Position numbers and translations under genes: made by a program
Virus record (IMG/VR): IMGVR_UViG_3300044819_000092
Location: 1-62,482 of that record
DNA length: 62,482 nt
Direction: 5' to 3' (one strand)
Origin: a virus
The notes under the pieces: generated by a model
Seen by the model: the letters and a program-made list of their open reading frames with translations, nothing else
The model's database searches: none
Told to the model about the DNA's origin: nothing
Shown here: positions 14,985 through 22,001 of the stretch, one piece after another
Layout of the letters: every line of letters begins with the position of its first letter
How positions within the stretch are numbered: position 1 is the stretch's first letter

Positions 14985-15053
14985 GCTCACACTCTTCTCT
15001 CCTGGATTTCTGCACGCCAGGCTCGCGTGGCTTGAGCTGTTCTTCCCTGACGC
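14981..15053 (-). repeat. Start-associated leader repeat, copy 5
   Basis: CGTCAGGGAAGAACAG, GCCTGGCGTGCAG and GAAGAGTGTGAGC precede the ATG of the 14790-14984 gene. The block between the first two has changed (CTCAAGCCACGCGA), but the spacing is kept. Confidence 0.8.
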
Positions 15054-15093
15054 GGGCCGGGTGGGGCCCCCGGGAGGGGAGCCCGGCCCGGGG

Positions 15094-15276
15094 TTACCGT
15101 GCGAACTGAACCTCCGCGCCCTCGAGCTTCTCGAGGAATTTGTCGAGCGCCTTCTCGGTCTTGAAGGTCCGGCGCTTCCATTCGGTCCCGCGGTGGCGGT
15201 AGGCGATCTCGATGGGCTCGGGGGAGCGGTTCGAGGTGGAGGAGGAGGGGGAGGAGGTCAGCGACTCGTTGTTCAT
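15094..15276 (-). CDS. Small paralogue of the 13017 product
   Basis: This is a 60-residue protein. MNNESLTSSPSSSTSNRSPEP is a serine-rich lead-in, followed by IEIAYRHRGTEWKRRTFKT, then ALDKFLEKLEGAEVQFAR. About half of the domain residues are identical to the 13017-13190 product. A basic strand-helix domain of this size could bind nucleic acid, but no family is known to me. Led by leader copy 6 and followed by a GC hairpin near 15060. Confidence 0.7.
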   Translation of the reverse strand: MNNESLTSSPSSSTSNRSPEPIEIAYRHRGTEWKRRTFKTEKALDKFLEKLEGAEVQFAR

Positions 15277-15346
15277 GCTCACACTCTTCAGTCCAAGATT
15301 TCTGCACGCCAGCCTGGATTCCGTCGTTCTGTTCTTCCCTGACGCC
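15274..15346 (-). repeat. Start-associated leader repeat, copy 6
   Basis: CGTCAGGGAAGAACAG, GGCTGGCGTGCAG and GAAGAGTGTGAGC lead into the ATG of the 15094-15276 gene. The middle is nearly identical to copy 1 (AAATCTTGGACT). Confidence 0.85.
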
Positions 15347-15387
15347 CAGGGGTAAGAGGCCGAGGTCGAGCCCGGCGGCGCTCCCCC

Positions 15388-15470
15388 GTGTTCCTGCAGG
15401 CCCGCCCGCAAGGGCCGCGCGTGGCGCTGCTCGCCGGCGCCCGGAAGGCGCGGGCCCCCGGGAGGGGAGC
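15388..15470. repeat. 3'-associated repeat element, copy 5
   Basis: GTGTTCCTGCAGGCCC and CAAGGGCCGCGCGTGGCGC on the plus strand, between the stop of the AAA+ ATPase gene (15487) and leader copy 6. A GC-rich dyad (GGGCCCCCGGGAGGGGAG) closes it. Confidence 0.75.
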
Positions 15471-15486
15471 CCGAGCCCGGGCCGCT

Positions 15487-16974
15487 TCACCCGAGCTTGC
15501 GGCTGGTGCTCGCGGGGGCCTCGGGAGCGGAGGCGGCGCGGGCCCGGGTCTTGGCCCATTCCCTGATGGCAGAGATCTCCTCCTTCATGGTGGTCGCGAG
15601 CGGGATGGTCGACTGGGCCGAGGTGAGCAGGTGCCGGGTTTCGAGCGGGATGGAGGCGTCGAACGACTCGAACATGGCGTCTGTGACGACCGACTCGATC
15701 TCGCTCCCCGTGAACCCCTCGGTGACCTTGGCCAGCGCCTGCACGTCGAACGAGCCCGGAGCCCGTCCCCGATTGCGCAGGTGGATCCCGAAGATGATCT
15801 TCCGCTCCTCGAAGGTCGGCAGGTCGACCGCGAAGATCTCGTCAAACCGGCCCTTGCGGAGCAGCTCGGGCGGGAGCGCGGAAACCTGGTTCGCGGTGGC
15901 GACGATGAAGACCGGCCGGGCCTTCTCCTGCATCCAGCTGATGATCGTCCCGAACATGCGCCGGGTGACGCCGCTGTCCCCGCTGCCGCTGCCGCTGCTG
16001 CCCGCGAGCCCCTTGTCGATTTCGTCGATCCAAAGGACGCAGGGGGAGATGGCCTCCGCGAGCTTGAGCGCATCGCGGGTCCGCCGCTCGCTCTCGCCCA
16101 CGAGGCTGTTGAACAAGCTCCCCACGTCGAGCTTGAGGGTCGGGACGCCGAGCGCAGTCCCGATGGCCTTCGCCGAGAGCGACTTGCCGGTCCCCGGGAC
16201 GCCCACGAGCAGCACGCCCTTCGGCTGGGGCAAGCCATACTCCACGGCCTCGGGCGACCAAGCCCGACGACGGCGGAGGATCCACGCCTTCAGCACCTCG
16301 AGCCCGCCGATCCCCTCGACGCCGCGGGGATCTGGCTCGACGATTTCGAGGAGCCCCGTCCGCTTCACGGCCTTGATCTTCTCGCGGTAGATGACCGCCG
16401 GGTCGAACCCCTTCATCTCCACGAACGACAGCGACAAGGCATTCTCGGCCTCGCTGGCGGTGAGCCCGCCGAGGGCCCGGAGGAGCTCGGGGCTCGCGGC
16501 CGGAGGAAGCCCGGCGCTCTCGGCGATCCCGGCGACGATGGCGGCAAGCTCCTCCGCGCTCGGCATCTCGTAGTCAAGCACCACCACGAGCTTCTCGAGC
16601 GTCGGGTGGGGCTGGAAGCTGTTCGCCAGGATGACGACGGACGAGCCGCCCGCCGGCGCCGCAGCCAAGAAGTCGCGGAAGGTCCGGAGCAGGATCGGAT
16701 CCCGGTCAAAGGGCCAGGTGTGCGGATCGCGCAGGATGAAGACGGTGTTCTCGCGGCGCTGGCTGCACGCCGCCATCAAGTCCTGCGTGTCGTCGATGGC
16801 CCGTCCGCCGGCGGAGACGTCCCGCATCCCCTCGGTCGCGCTCCACGTCACGATGCTTCGGCCCACCTCCTTGGCGGCGGCGATGACGTCGGCGCAGGCG
16901 CGGCCCTCGTCGCTGGTCTGAATGGCAATGGCCGGAAAAGCAGCCTTGAAATAGTTGCGCAGCACGGTCTTCAT
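15487..16974 (-). CDS. Ycf46-like AAA+ ATPase
   Basis: This is a 495-residue protein. The N-terminal ~215 residues form a degenerate domain with VFILRDPHTW and VVILANSF, as in Ycf46. The C-terminal AAA+ module has Walker A at 258-265 (GVPGTGKS), the Ycf46-type run KLDVGSLFNSLVGESERR, Walker B at about 313-318 (VLWIDE), sensor 1 at 359-362 (ATAN) and an arginine-finger region (RKGRFDEIF). It is probably a hexameric remodeller. Partners suggested by co-occurrence elsewhere are DUF1257 and DUF2997, both encoded at 12.4-13.0 kb. ATG 16974 has AAGGAG upstream. Confidence 0.85.
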   Translation of the reverse strand: MKTVLRNYFKAAFPAIAIQTSDEGRACADVIAAAKEVGRSIVTWSATEGMRDVSAGGRAIDDTQDLMAACSQRRENTVFILRDPHTWPFDRDPILLRTFRDFLAAAPAGGSSVVILANSFQPHPTLEKLVVVLDYEMPSAEELAAIVAGIAESAGLPPAASPELLRALGGLTASEAENALSLSFVEMKGFDPAVIYREKIKAVKRTGLLEIVEPDPRGVEGIGGLEVLKAWILRRRRAWSPEAVEYGLPQPKGVLLVGVPGTGKSLSAKAIGTALGVPTLKLDVGSLFNSLVGESERRTRDALKLAEAISPCVLWIDEIDKGLAGSSGSGSGDSGVTRRMFGTIISWMQEKARPVFIVATANQVSALPPELLRKGRFDEIFAVDLPTFEERKIIFGIHLRNRGRAPGSFDVQALAKVTEGFTGSEIESVVTDAMFESFDASIPLETRHLLTSAQSTIPLATTMKEEISAIREWAKTRARAASAPEAPASTSRKLG

Positions 16975-17040
16975 CGGGCGACTCCTTGGGGACCGCGCCG
17001 GGGCGCGGGGTGGGTTTCGTGTTCGGTGGAGGTGTTGAAT

Positions 17041-17105
17041 TCACTCTTCAGGCCAGCGGATCTGCACGCCAGGCTGGGTTCGGGTGAGCTGTTCTTCCCT
17101 GACGC
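17041..17105 (-). repeat. Start-associated leader repeat, copy 7 (start region lost)
   Basis: CGTCAGGGAAGAACAG, GCCTGGCGTGCAG and CCTGAAGAGTGAA are intact, but the sequence then changes to TTCAACACC without an ATG. The ATPase instead starts about 65 bases further on with its own ribosome-binding site. Retention of the rest suggests the leader acts at more than translation. Confidence 0.8.
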
Positions 17106-17149
17106 GGGGGCCGGGGGGGCCCCCGGAGGGGAGCCCGAGCCCGAGCCGG

Positions 17150-17401
17150 CTACGAGCAGACGTAGACGTAAGAGACGCCGAGGGCGGAGAAGTGAGCGCG
17201 GGCGGCCTTCTTGGCCTCGCCGTAGGTCCCGTTGGCCCAAAAGACATCGGTCGTCGAGTCGTAGTTCCGCTTGGCGGAGAAGCCCCAGCTCCCGCCGCCG
17301 CGCGGCTCCTTGCCGGTCGCGAAGCGGTATCCCGAGGTGTTGAACTCGATGGAGGTGGAGGGGGAGCGGGAGGAGGGGGAGGAGAGCGACTCGGTTTTCA
17401 T
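17150..17401 (-). CDS. Small MKTES-module protein
   Basis: This is an 83-residue protein. MKTESLSSPSSRSPSTSIEF is followed by a Gly/aromatic-rich domain (YRFATGKEPRGGGSWGFSAK, then EAKKAARAHFSALGVSYVYVC). The lead-in matches the 13017 product (MKTESLFSSSSSPSTP) but the domain is different, so the lead-in is shared by unrelated bodies. Followed by a GC hairpin at about 17111-17126. Function unknown. Confidence 0.65.
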   Translation of the reverse strand: MKTESLSSPSSRSPSTSIEFNTSGYRFATGKEPRGGGSWGFSAKRNYDSTTDVFWANGTYGEAKKAARAHFSALGVSYVYVCS

Positions 17402-17470
17402 ACTTCTCACTCTTCTGCCCTCCGGATCTGCACGCCAGGCTGGGTTCGGGTGAGCTGTTCTTTCCTGACG
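17399..17470 (-). repeat. Start-associated leader repeat, copy 8
   Basis: CGTCAGGAAAGAACAG (one change), GCCTGGCGTGCAG and GAAGAGTGAGAAGT lead into ATGAAAACCGAGTCG of the 17150-17401 gene. Confidence 0.85.
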
Positions 17471-17487
17471 CGGGGGGCGCGCCCGGG

Positions 17488-18282
17488 CTACTTGACGGGC
17501 GGAGCGCCGGCGCCGGTGTGGCGTGTTCCTGCAGGCCCGCCCGCATGGCGGCCCCGTGGCGCTGCAGGCATTCCCTCCGAAGGTGTCCGCCCCCGGGAGG
17601 GGCACGTCGGGGGAGCCGTCGCGGGGATTCTCTGGAGGAGATCCATGCCGGCTCGCATGTTGGCGAGCGCCTGCTTCTCGAGCTGGCGGGCCCGCTCCAT
17701 GGTGAGGTTCGCGTAAGCCCCCACCTGCTGCAGCGGCATGGCCTGCCCTTCCCGGACGAGGGCCGCGACCCGGAGCGAGCAGGTCTCCGGCATCTCGTCG
17801 ACGTCGATGCCAGGGAAGTTGTCCTTGACCGAGTGACTGACCGGATCGATCTCGAGCTTCAGGTGGTGCCGGCACGAGACCCACGGGCACGGCCCCGGCT
17901 TGCAGTCCCCGAACGTCTTCGGCCGTCGGCGGTAGATCCCCGCCCGGGTGAGTGCCGCGACGTCGAGCTTCATCTCGGCCCGCTCGGCCCGGCCGACCCG
18001 GTGGGTCCCGAGCGACTTCGGCCGAGGTCCGTGGATCGGCATCGGCGCGAACTGCCGGAGCCCGGCCGCGCGCCGGATCGGGGCCCGTGCCGCCGCCGCC
18101 CGCGGCGCGAGCTCGAGCGGCATCTGCACCTCCGCCTGCCGTCTGCCAGGGCGCTGGCCATGCACCCGCCGGCCGGGGAAGTGGACGACCACCACGATCC
18201 CGAGGAACCCGAAGCACACCTGGCGCGGCGCCTCGAGCGGGATCTCCGGGGGCCGGACGATGCGCAGCGCGTGCGCGCTCAC
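17488..18282 (-). CDS. Sigma-70 region 4-like DNA-binding protein
   Basis: This 264-residue protein from a GTG at 18282 overlaps the RuvC-like stop by four bases. Residues about 115-210 contain a cysteine/histidine segment (GPCPWVSCRHHL), then METCSLRVAALV and a helix-turn-helix (MPLQQVGAYANLTMERARQL, then EKQALANMR) that closely follows sigma region 4.2, which contacts the -35 element. Regions 2 and 3 are absent. The N-terminal ~100 residues are Pro/Arg-rich and unfamiliar. The C-terminal ~35 residues come from the 3'-associated repeat. It may activate the phage late promoters; this is inference. Confidence 0.7.
   Translation of the reverse strand: MSAHALRIVRPPEIPLEAPRQVCFGFLGIVVVVHFPGRRVHGQRPGRRQAEVQMPLELAPRAAAARAPIRRAAGLRQFAPMPIHGPRPKSLGTHRVGRAERAEMKLDVAALTRAGIYRRRPKTFGDCKPGPCPWVSCRHHLKLEIDPVSHSVKDNFPGIDVDEMPETCSLRVAALVREGQAMPLQQVGAYANLTMERARQLEKQALANMRAGMDLLQRIPATAPPTCPSRGRTPSEGMPAAPRGRHAGGPAGTRHTGAGAPPVK
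17523..17600. repeat. 3'-associated repeat element, copy 6 (overlaps a gene 3' end)
   Basis: GTGTTCCTGCAGGCCC, GTGGCGCTGCAGGCA and GAAGGTGTCCG on the plus strand. It is read in frame as the C-terminus (TPSEGMPAAPRGRHAGG...) of the sigma-like protein. The copy at 13310 carries the same frame but lies after a stop codon. Confidence 0.7.
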
Positions 18283-18791
18283 GTCGCTCCCGTTTGCGCG
18301 TGGCGCCCCGCCGCCGGTCCGGATGGTGTCCGGGGGCCGAGCCCGCTCCGCTGCGCCCAGGCCGCGATGGCGCAAGCATCGGCCTGGTCCTCGGGCAGCG
18401 CGATCCCGAACCGCTCGAGCGCCCACGCGATGCACGCGAGCTTCCGCTCCGGGCCCGGCGTCCGGGTGGTCATGCGGCCGGCCAGGATCACCGGCTGCCA
18501 GGTGGACGCGAGGACCGTCACCGTCGCGAGCCCGCGCCGCTCGAACGCCTGCAGCCACCGGCCGAGCAGCCGAGAGAGGACGAGGCCGGTTGAGTTGTTC
18601 AGCCTGACGAAGACGTCCTCGATCGCGACCACCTCGGGCTTGAACGTCGCGATGGTGTCGGCCGCGCGCTCCACCGCCTGCCAGTCATTCACCTCGCAGA
18701 GCCCGCGCCGGAGGATGCGCGCGCCGCAGATGACCGCGATGCCGGTCCGCTCGGCGCTGTCGACCCCGACGATGACGGCCGTGTCGTTCAC
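18279..18791 (-). CDS. RuvC-like Holliday-junction resolvase fold protein
   Basis: In this 170-residue protein the first strand has the acidic signature IVGVDSAERTGIAV (first catalytic Asp). EVVAIEDVFVRLN supplies the second carboxylate, and PEDQADACAIAAWA the C-terminal acidic pair, as in RuvC-type RNase H-fold nucleases. It probably processes branched recombination or replication intermediates. I chose GTG 18791 with AGGA upstream; the longer frame enters the pentamer-repeat array. A second RuvC-like gene is at 31477. Confidence 0.7.
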   Translation of the reverse strand: MNDTAVIVGVDSAERTGIAVICGARILRRGLCEVNDWQAVERAADTIATFKPEVVAIEDVFVRLNNSTGLVLSRLLGRWLQAFERRGLATVTVLASTWQPVILAGRMTTRTPGPERKLACIAWALERFGIALPEDQADACAIAAWAQRSGLGPRTPSGPAAGRHAQTGAT

Positions 18792-18794
18792 GTA

Positions 18795-19535
18795 GAAAAT
18801 TCCTCGCCTCGCCTCGCCAGGCCCCGCCGTACCCCGCCTCGCCTTGCAACACCCGGCCACACCAAGCCCAGCCTCGCATCGCCACGCGGCGCCACTCCAG
18901 ACCCCGAACCTCGAAAACCGTTTGAGAAGAAGACCCTGCCTTGCCAGGCCACGCCTCGCCTCGCCTCGCCCCGACCAGCCTCGCCGTGCCTCGAACCTCG
19001 AAAAGCCGTTGAGAAGAAACCTCGCCGCTCCAAGCCCGGCCTAGCCGGGCCACGCAACGCCCGGCCGTGCCCTGCCTCGCCATGCCCTGCCGGGAGCCTC
19101 GAGAACCGTTGAGAGAGAACCCTCGCCCCGCCCCGCCGAGCCGTGCCGAGCCATGCCTTGCCACGCCGCGCCAGGCCCCGCCGTTCCTTGCACCGCCATG
19201 CCCCGAGCCTCGAAAAGTCGTTGAGAAGAAAACCCGTGCCTCGCACCGCCAAGCCTCGCACCGCCGCGCCACACCTTGCCTCGCAAGGCCAAGCCATGCC
19301 GCGCCGGGCCTCGCACCGCCGCGTTCCTCGAGAACCGTTGAGAAGAAAAGCCTCGCCTGGCCTGGCCCTGCCGCGCACCGCCCCGCCCTGCCAAGCCGGG
19401 CCGGGCCAAGAGCCTCGAAAAGCCGTTGAAGAAAAGCCGCGCCTCGCGCTGCCTTGCCTTGCAGTGCCATGCAGTGCCCGGCCGTGCCCTGCCTCGCCTT
19501 GCCGGGCCGCGCCCCGCCCTCGCCATGTGCCCGCC
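18795..19535. repeat. Pentamer (CCNNG) array with six interspersed ~26-base boxes
   Basis: About 740 bases with no credible gene. On the plus strand nearly the whole stretch can be cut into five-base units CCNNG (CCTCG, CCTTG, CCATG, CCGTG, CCGGG). Six boxes of the form CCTCGAAAACCGTTGAGAAG start at about 18909, 18996, 19097, 19208, 19326 and 19413, spaced 87-118 bases; the box also keeps the five-base register. Long minus-strand open frames exist only because stops cannot easily form in this pattern. It lies between the RuvC-like gene and an early gene and is a candidate replication origin or protein-loading site. Confidence 0.8.
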
Positions 19536-19539
19536 GCGA

Positions 19540-20178
19540 TCATACCTGCGCCGAGGTCGCCTTTCCGTTCGTCCGGGTCGCCCGCGGTGGGATCACGACT
19601 CGGTCGCTGACGATGACCCACCCCACGACGTCGGCGGTCCCGAACGGGCCGCCCTTCTCGGGCCGGAAGTCCCCGAGGCCCTGTTGCTGGACCCCCTCGC
19701 CGAGCAACATCCGGATGGTCGCCTCGTCGAGGATGTTGTCGTTGATGCGCAGGTACACCTTCGTGCTCCAGGCGTTCAGGCGAGCGCGGTAGCGCATGAT
19801 GCGGCCCTTGGTCGCCGGGATGGTGACCGGCCGAGCGTCGATCTCGAACTCCGACGCCCGGGTCAACCTGTCGGTGAGGAAGAGCGGCGCCAGCTCGTCG
19901 GTGACGATCATCGCGGCCGGCACGATGTACTTCAACGTTTTTCTCGAGCCGCGCTGCTTGTGCGCTCCACCCGCCTCGCGGATGAGCCGCGCGAACGCCG
20001 AGCCGGGCAGGCACAGACCGCCCTCGTCGTCCCGGTAGACGGACGCCTCGCACAACGTCCGAGGATCCTCCGTCGCGATGTGCACCCGCCTCGTCTTCTT
20101 TTCGATCTCCCCGCTGCCGGAAAACCGGTGCAACAGGATCGGACTCGTCCCCTCTACCCATGCTTCGACTGTGATCAT
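19540..20178 (-). CDS. Conserved phage early protein of unknown function
   Basis: This 212-residue protein contains ILLHRFSGSG, LCLPGSAFARLIREAGG, VYLRINDNILDEATIRML and QQGLGDFRPEKGGPFG. The last block (G-x-G-D/R-F-R-P-E-K-G-G) recalls a phage family that sits near single-strand-binding and recombination genes, but I cannot name it with certainty. ATG 20178 has GGAG upstream, which rejects the longer frame through the second pentamer array. Likely DNA metabolism, by neighbourhood only. Confidence 0.6.
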   Translation of the reverse strand: MITVEAWVEGTSPILLHRFSGSGEIEKKTRRVHIATEDPRTLCEASVYRDDEGGLCLPGSAFARLIREAGGAHKQRGSRKTLKYIVPAAMIVTDELAPLFLTDRLTRASEFEIDARPVTIPATKGRIMRYRARLNAWSTKVYLRINDNILDEATIRMLLGEGVQQQGLGDFRPEKGGPFGTADVVGWVIVSDRVVIPPRATRTNGKATSAQV

Positions 20179-20254
20179 CTCGTTTCTCCGTTCTTTTTCA
20201 GGTTGTCTCGCGGCCCGCGCCAATGCCGCTCTCGTCTTCGATGGCGCGATGGGA

Positions 20255-20390
20255 AGTCCCAAGCCTCGCCTCGCCCGGACAAGCCCTGCCATGCCCGGCC
20301 CCTCCTCGCCGTGCCCTGCCCCGCCACGCCTTGCCGTGCCGTTCCCTGCCGTGCCTAGCCTGGCCGCGCCCGGCCGTGCCACGTTCCTCG
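20255..20390. repeat. Second pentamer (CCNNG) array
   Basis: About 130 bases of the same five-base rhythm (CCTCG CCGTG CCCTG CCCCG CCACG) fill most of the gap between the stop at 20392 and the start at 20178. No 26-base box is present. The 20179-20254 part looks unique. Confidence 0.75.
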
Positions 20391-20391
20391 T

Positions 20392-20877
20392 TCACCTGCT
20401 GTCCCCTGCCACCAGACGCAACGGCTGCTCATCGTCATCGTCCGCGCCCGCCTCGCGGACGTAGAGCCCGGTCGCGCCGTCCCAGCACTTGGGGAACTGG
20501 CCCTTGCCCACCTGGTGCCGGCACGGCGTCGAGATGTCGACGTTCGCGAGCTCGGGGTGCGCGTCGATGTAGCTGCGCCACCGCCTCCGGGCGGCCTCGG
20601 TGTGCCGCTGCTCCGCCGCGAACTTCAGCCTCCACCCGTCGGCGTGCGCCCAGGCGCGCGAGCCCTCGGGCAATTCGTCCCGCATGGTGCGGGCCTGGAT
20701 CGCCTTCAGCTCGGTCGCCCGGGCGATTTCGCCGAGCCCGTGCAGGAGTTCGAACGGCGTTGGCTGGCCCGAGGGCGGGCCCTTCATGGGCGCGCTCCAG
20801 GGCGGATCGAAGAGCCGGCACGGGCCGCAGTTCTCGCGCGTGTGGACTGGCTCTCTCTCGGCGTCGGCTTTTTCCAT
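20392..20877 (-). CDS. Hypothetical cysteine-containing protein
   Basis: This 161-residue protein has ENCGPCRLFDPP near the N-terminus and STPCRHQ then FPKCWDG towards the C-terminus, so metal binding is possible. The middle is helical and rich in Arg (RRRWRSYIDAHPEL). The C-terminus is acidic (ADDDDEQPLRL). It lies just downstream of the replication-organiser-like gene; no family recognised. Confidence 0.65.
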   Translation of the reverse strand: MEKADAEREPVHTRENCGPCRLFDPPWSAPMKGPPSGQPTPFELLHGLGEIARATELKAIQARTMRDELPEGSRAWAHADGWRLKFAAEQRHTEAARRRWRSYIDAHPELANVDISTPCRHQVGKGQFPKCWDGATGLYVREAGADDDDEQPLRLVAGDSR

Positions 20878-20890
20878 GTCCCAACCCCTC

Positions 20891-21997
20891 CTACCGCTGG
20901 TTCAGGTGCTCGAAACTGATGCGCTCGGGCTCGCTCTCGCGACCGCGGCTCCTGGCCACGTTGTGCTTGCATTGCGGGCAGCCGGCGACTGGCCCCGCCC
21001 TCGGGAGCTTCTTGTGGCTCTCGCCGTTCTTGTGCAACTCGCAGTACGCCGAGCCCATGGGCTTGCGCCGCTCGGCCGAGAGCGCCTGGAAGTCCCTGAC
21101 GAAGAACGCGAACGGGTGCTTGGCCTTGAGCCTGCCGGGTGAGGTGTCGTCGAGGTACTCGGCGATGATCGGGCCGGCCCGGCTCTGCACCTCGAGGCGA
21201 GCGATCTCGGGCAGCCCGAGCAGGTACTGGGCCAGATCTGCCTCGTGCCGAGCGGTCCCGCCGGTGTACGTCGCCTGCCCGTACTTCGCGCACCACCCCT
21301 CCGCGAACCTCGCCAACCACCGCGAGGACGGCCACAGGAACTCCGGCTTCGTCGAGCCGAAGGCGCCAAGCGGCGGCGCTGCTGCCACCACGTCCGGCTC
21401 CGGCTCCGGAGCCCTAGGCGTAGCCTGAGATCGCGCGCGCTCCGGATCCGGATCTTCACGCTCTTGATCAAGTTCTCTCTTCGGATCCGGATCTTGCCTG
21501 GACTGGCCTTGACTTGACTTGACTGGTCTTGGGGGGCGGACGATGGGCGGACAAGGGGCGGACATCTCGGCGGACCTGGGGGCGGACAATGGGGCGGACG
21601 TCTCGAGGAGCGACGCCCCGTCCGTCACCTGTCCTCGCTGGCGGATCTTCTGGTCGCGCCACCGCTGGCGCAGGTGGTCCGCGCGCTCGGTCATCCGGAC
21701 GATGGCCCCGCCGGTGTGCTCGGCCCAGTTGTGGATCTCGGCCGGCCGCCCGTCGGCTTCGTCGATGAACCCCGCCGCGACCAGCGCCGCGTAAAGGGCC
21801 CCGTCGAGCGGGCGGTACTGGCAGGCGATCTCGATGTCGTAAGGCTCCATCCCGCCGAGGTTGCCGTCGGGGCACGAGCGGCAGGCCCAGCTCCAAAGCC
21901 GCACCACGTACCACGCTGCCTCGGGGTTCTTCAGCGCCGCGCAGAACCGCAGCGTCTTGCGGTGGCTCGGGAAGCCCTCGTCGATTTCGAGGTACAT
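20891..21997 (-). CDS. Putative phage replication organiser
   Basis: In this 368-residue protein, residues 1-110 (MYLEIDEGFPSHRKTL, then AWYVVRLWSWACRSCPDG, then IHNWAEH) resemble the N-terminal winged-helix domain of phage replication organiser/replisome proteins. A Pro/Arg/Glu-rich linker (about 130-205) leads to a helical C-terminal part (WLARFAEGWCAKYG, then HPFAFFVRDFQAL) and a last segment with CELHKNG and CPQCKH that may bind zinc. No helicase or polymerase is seen in the genome, so it probably recruits host replication proteins. Its own gene or the nearby array may hold the origin. Confidence 0.65.
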   Translation of the reverse strand: MYLEIDEGFPSHRKTLRFCAALKNPEAAWYVVRLWSWACRSCPDGNLGGMEPYDIEIACQYRPLDGALYAALVAAGFIDEADGRPAEIHNWAEHTGGAIVRMTERADHLRQRWRDQKIRQRGQVTDGASLLETSAPLSAPRSAEMSAPCPPIVRPPRPVKSSQGQSRQDPDPKRELDQEREDPDPERARSQATPRAPEPEPDVVAAAPPLGAFGSTKPEFLWPSSRWLARFAEGWCAKYGQATYTGGTARHEADLAQYLLGLPEIARLEVQSRAGPIIAEYLDDTSPGRLKAKHPFAFFVRDFQALSAERRKPMGSAYCELHKNGESHKKLPRAGPVAGCPQCKHNVARSRGRESEPERISFEHLNQR

Positions 21998-22001
21998 CAG
22001 G

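Noticed and set aside
9134-17470. Sigma-54 promoter in the leader repeat (CTGGCGTGCAG resembles TGGC...TGCA)
   Set aside because: The GG and GC elements are too close together for the strict -24/-12 spacing.
18909-19437. CRISPR array (regular boxes with similar spacing)
   Set aside because: Spacing varies from 87 to 118 and the 'spacers' are all the same low-complexity CCNNG sequence, with no cas genes.
18685-19470. Minus-strand open frames of 160-450 codons through the pentamer array
   Set aside because: All frames are open because CCNNG rarely forms stops. Frames change amino-acid pattern at every box and match nothing; there is no ribosome-binding site.
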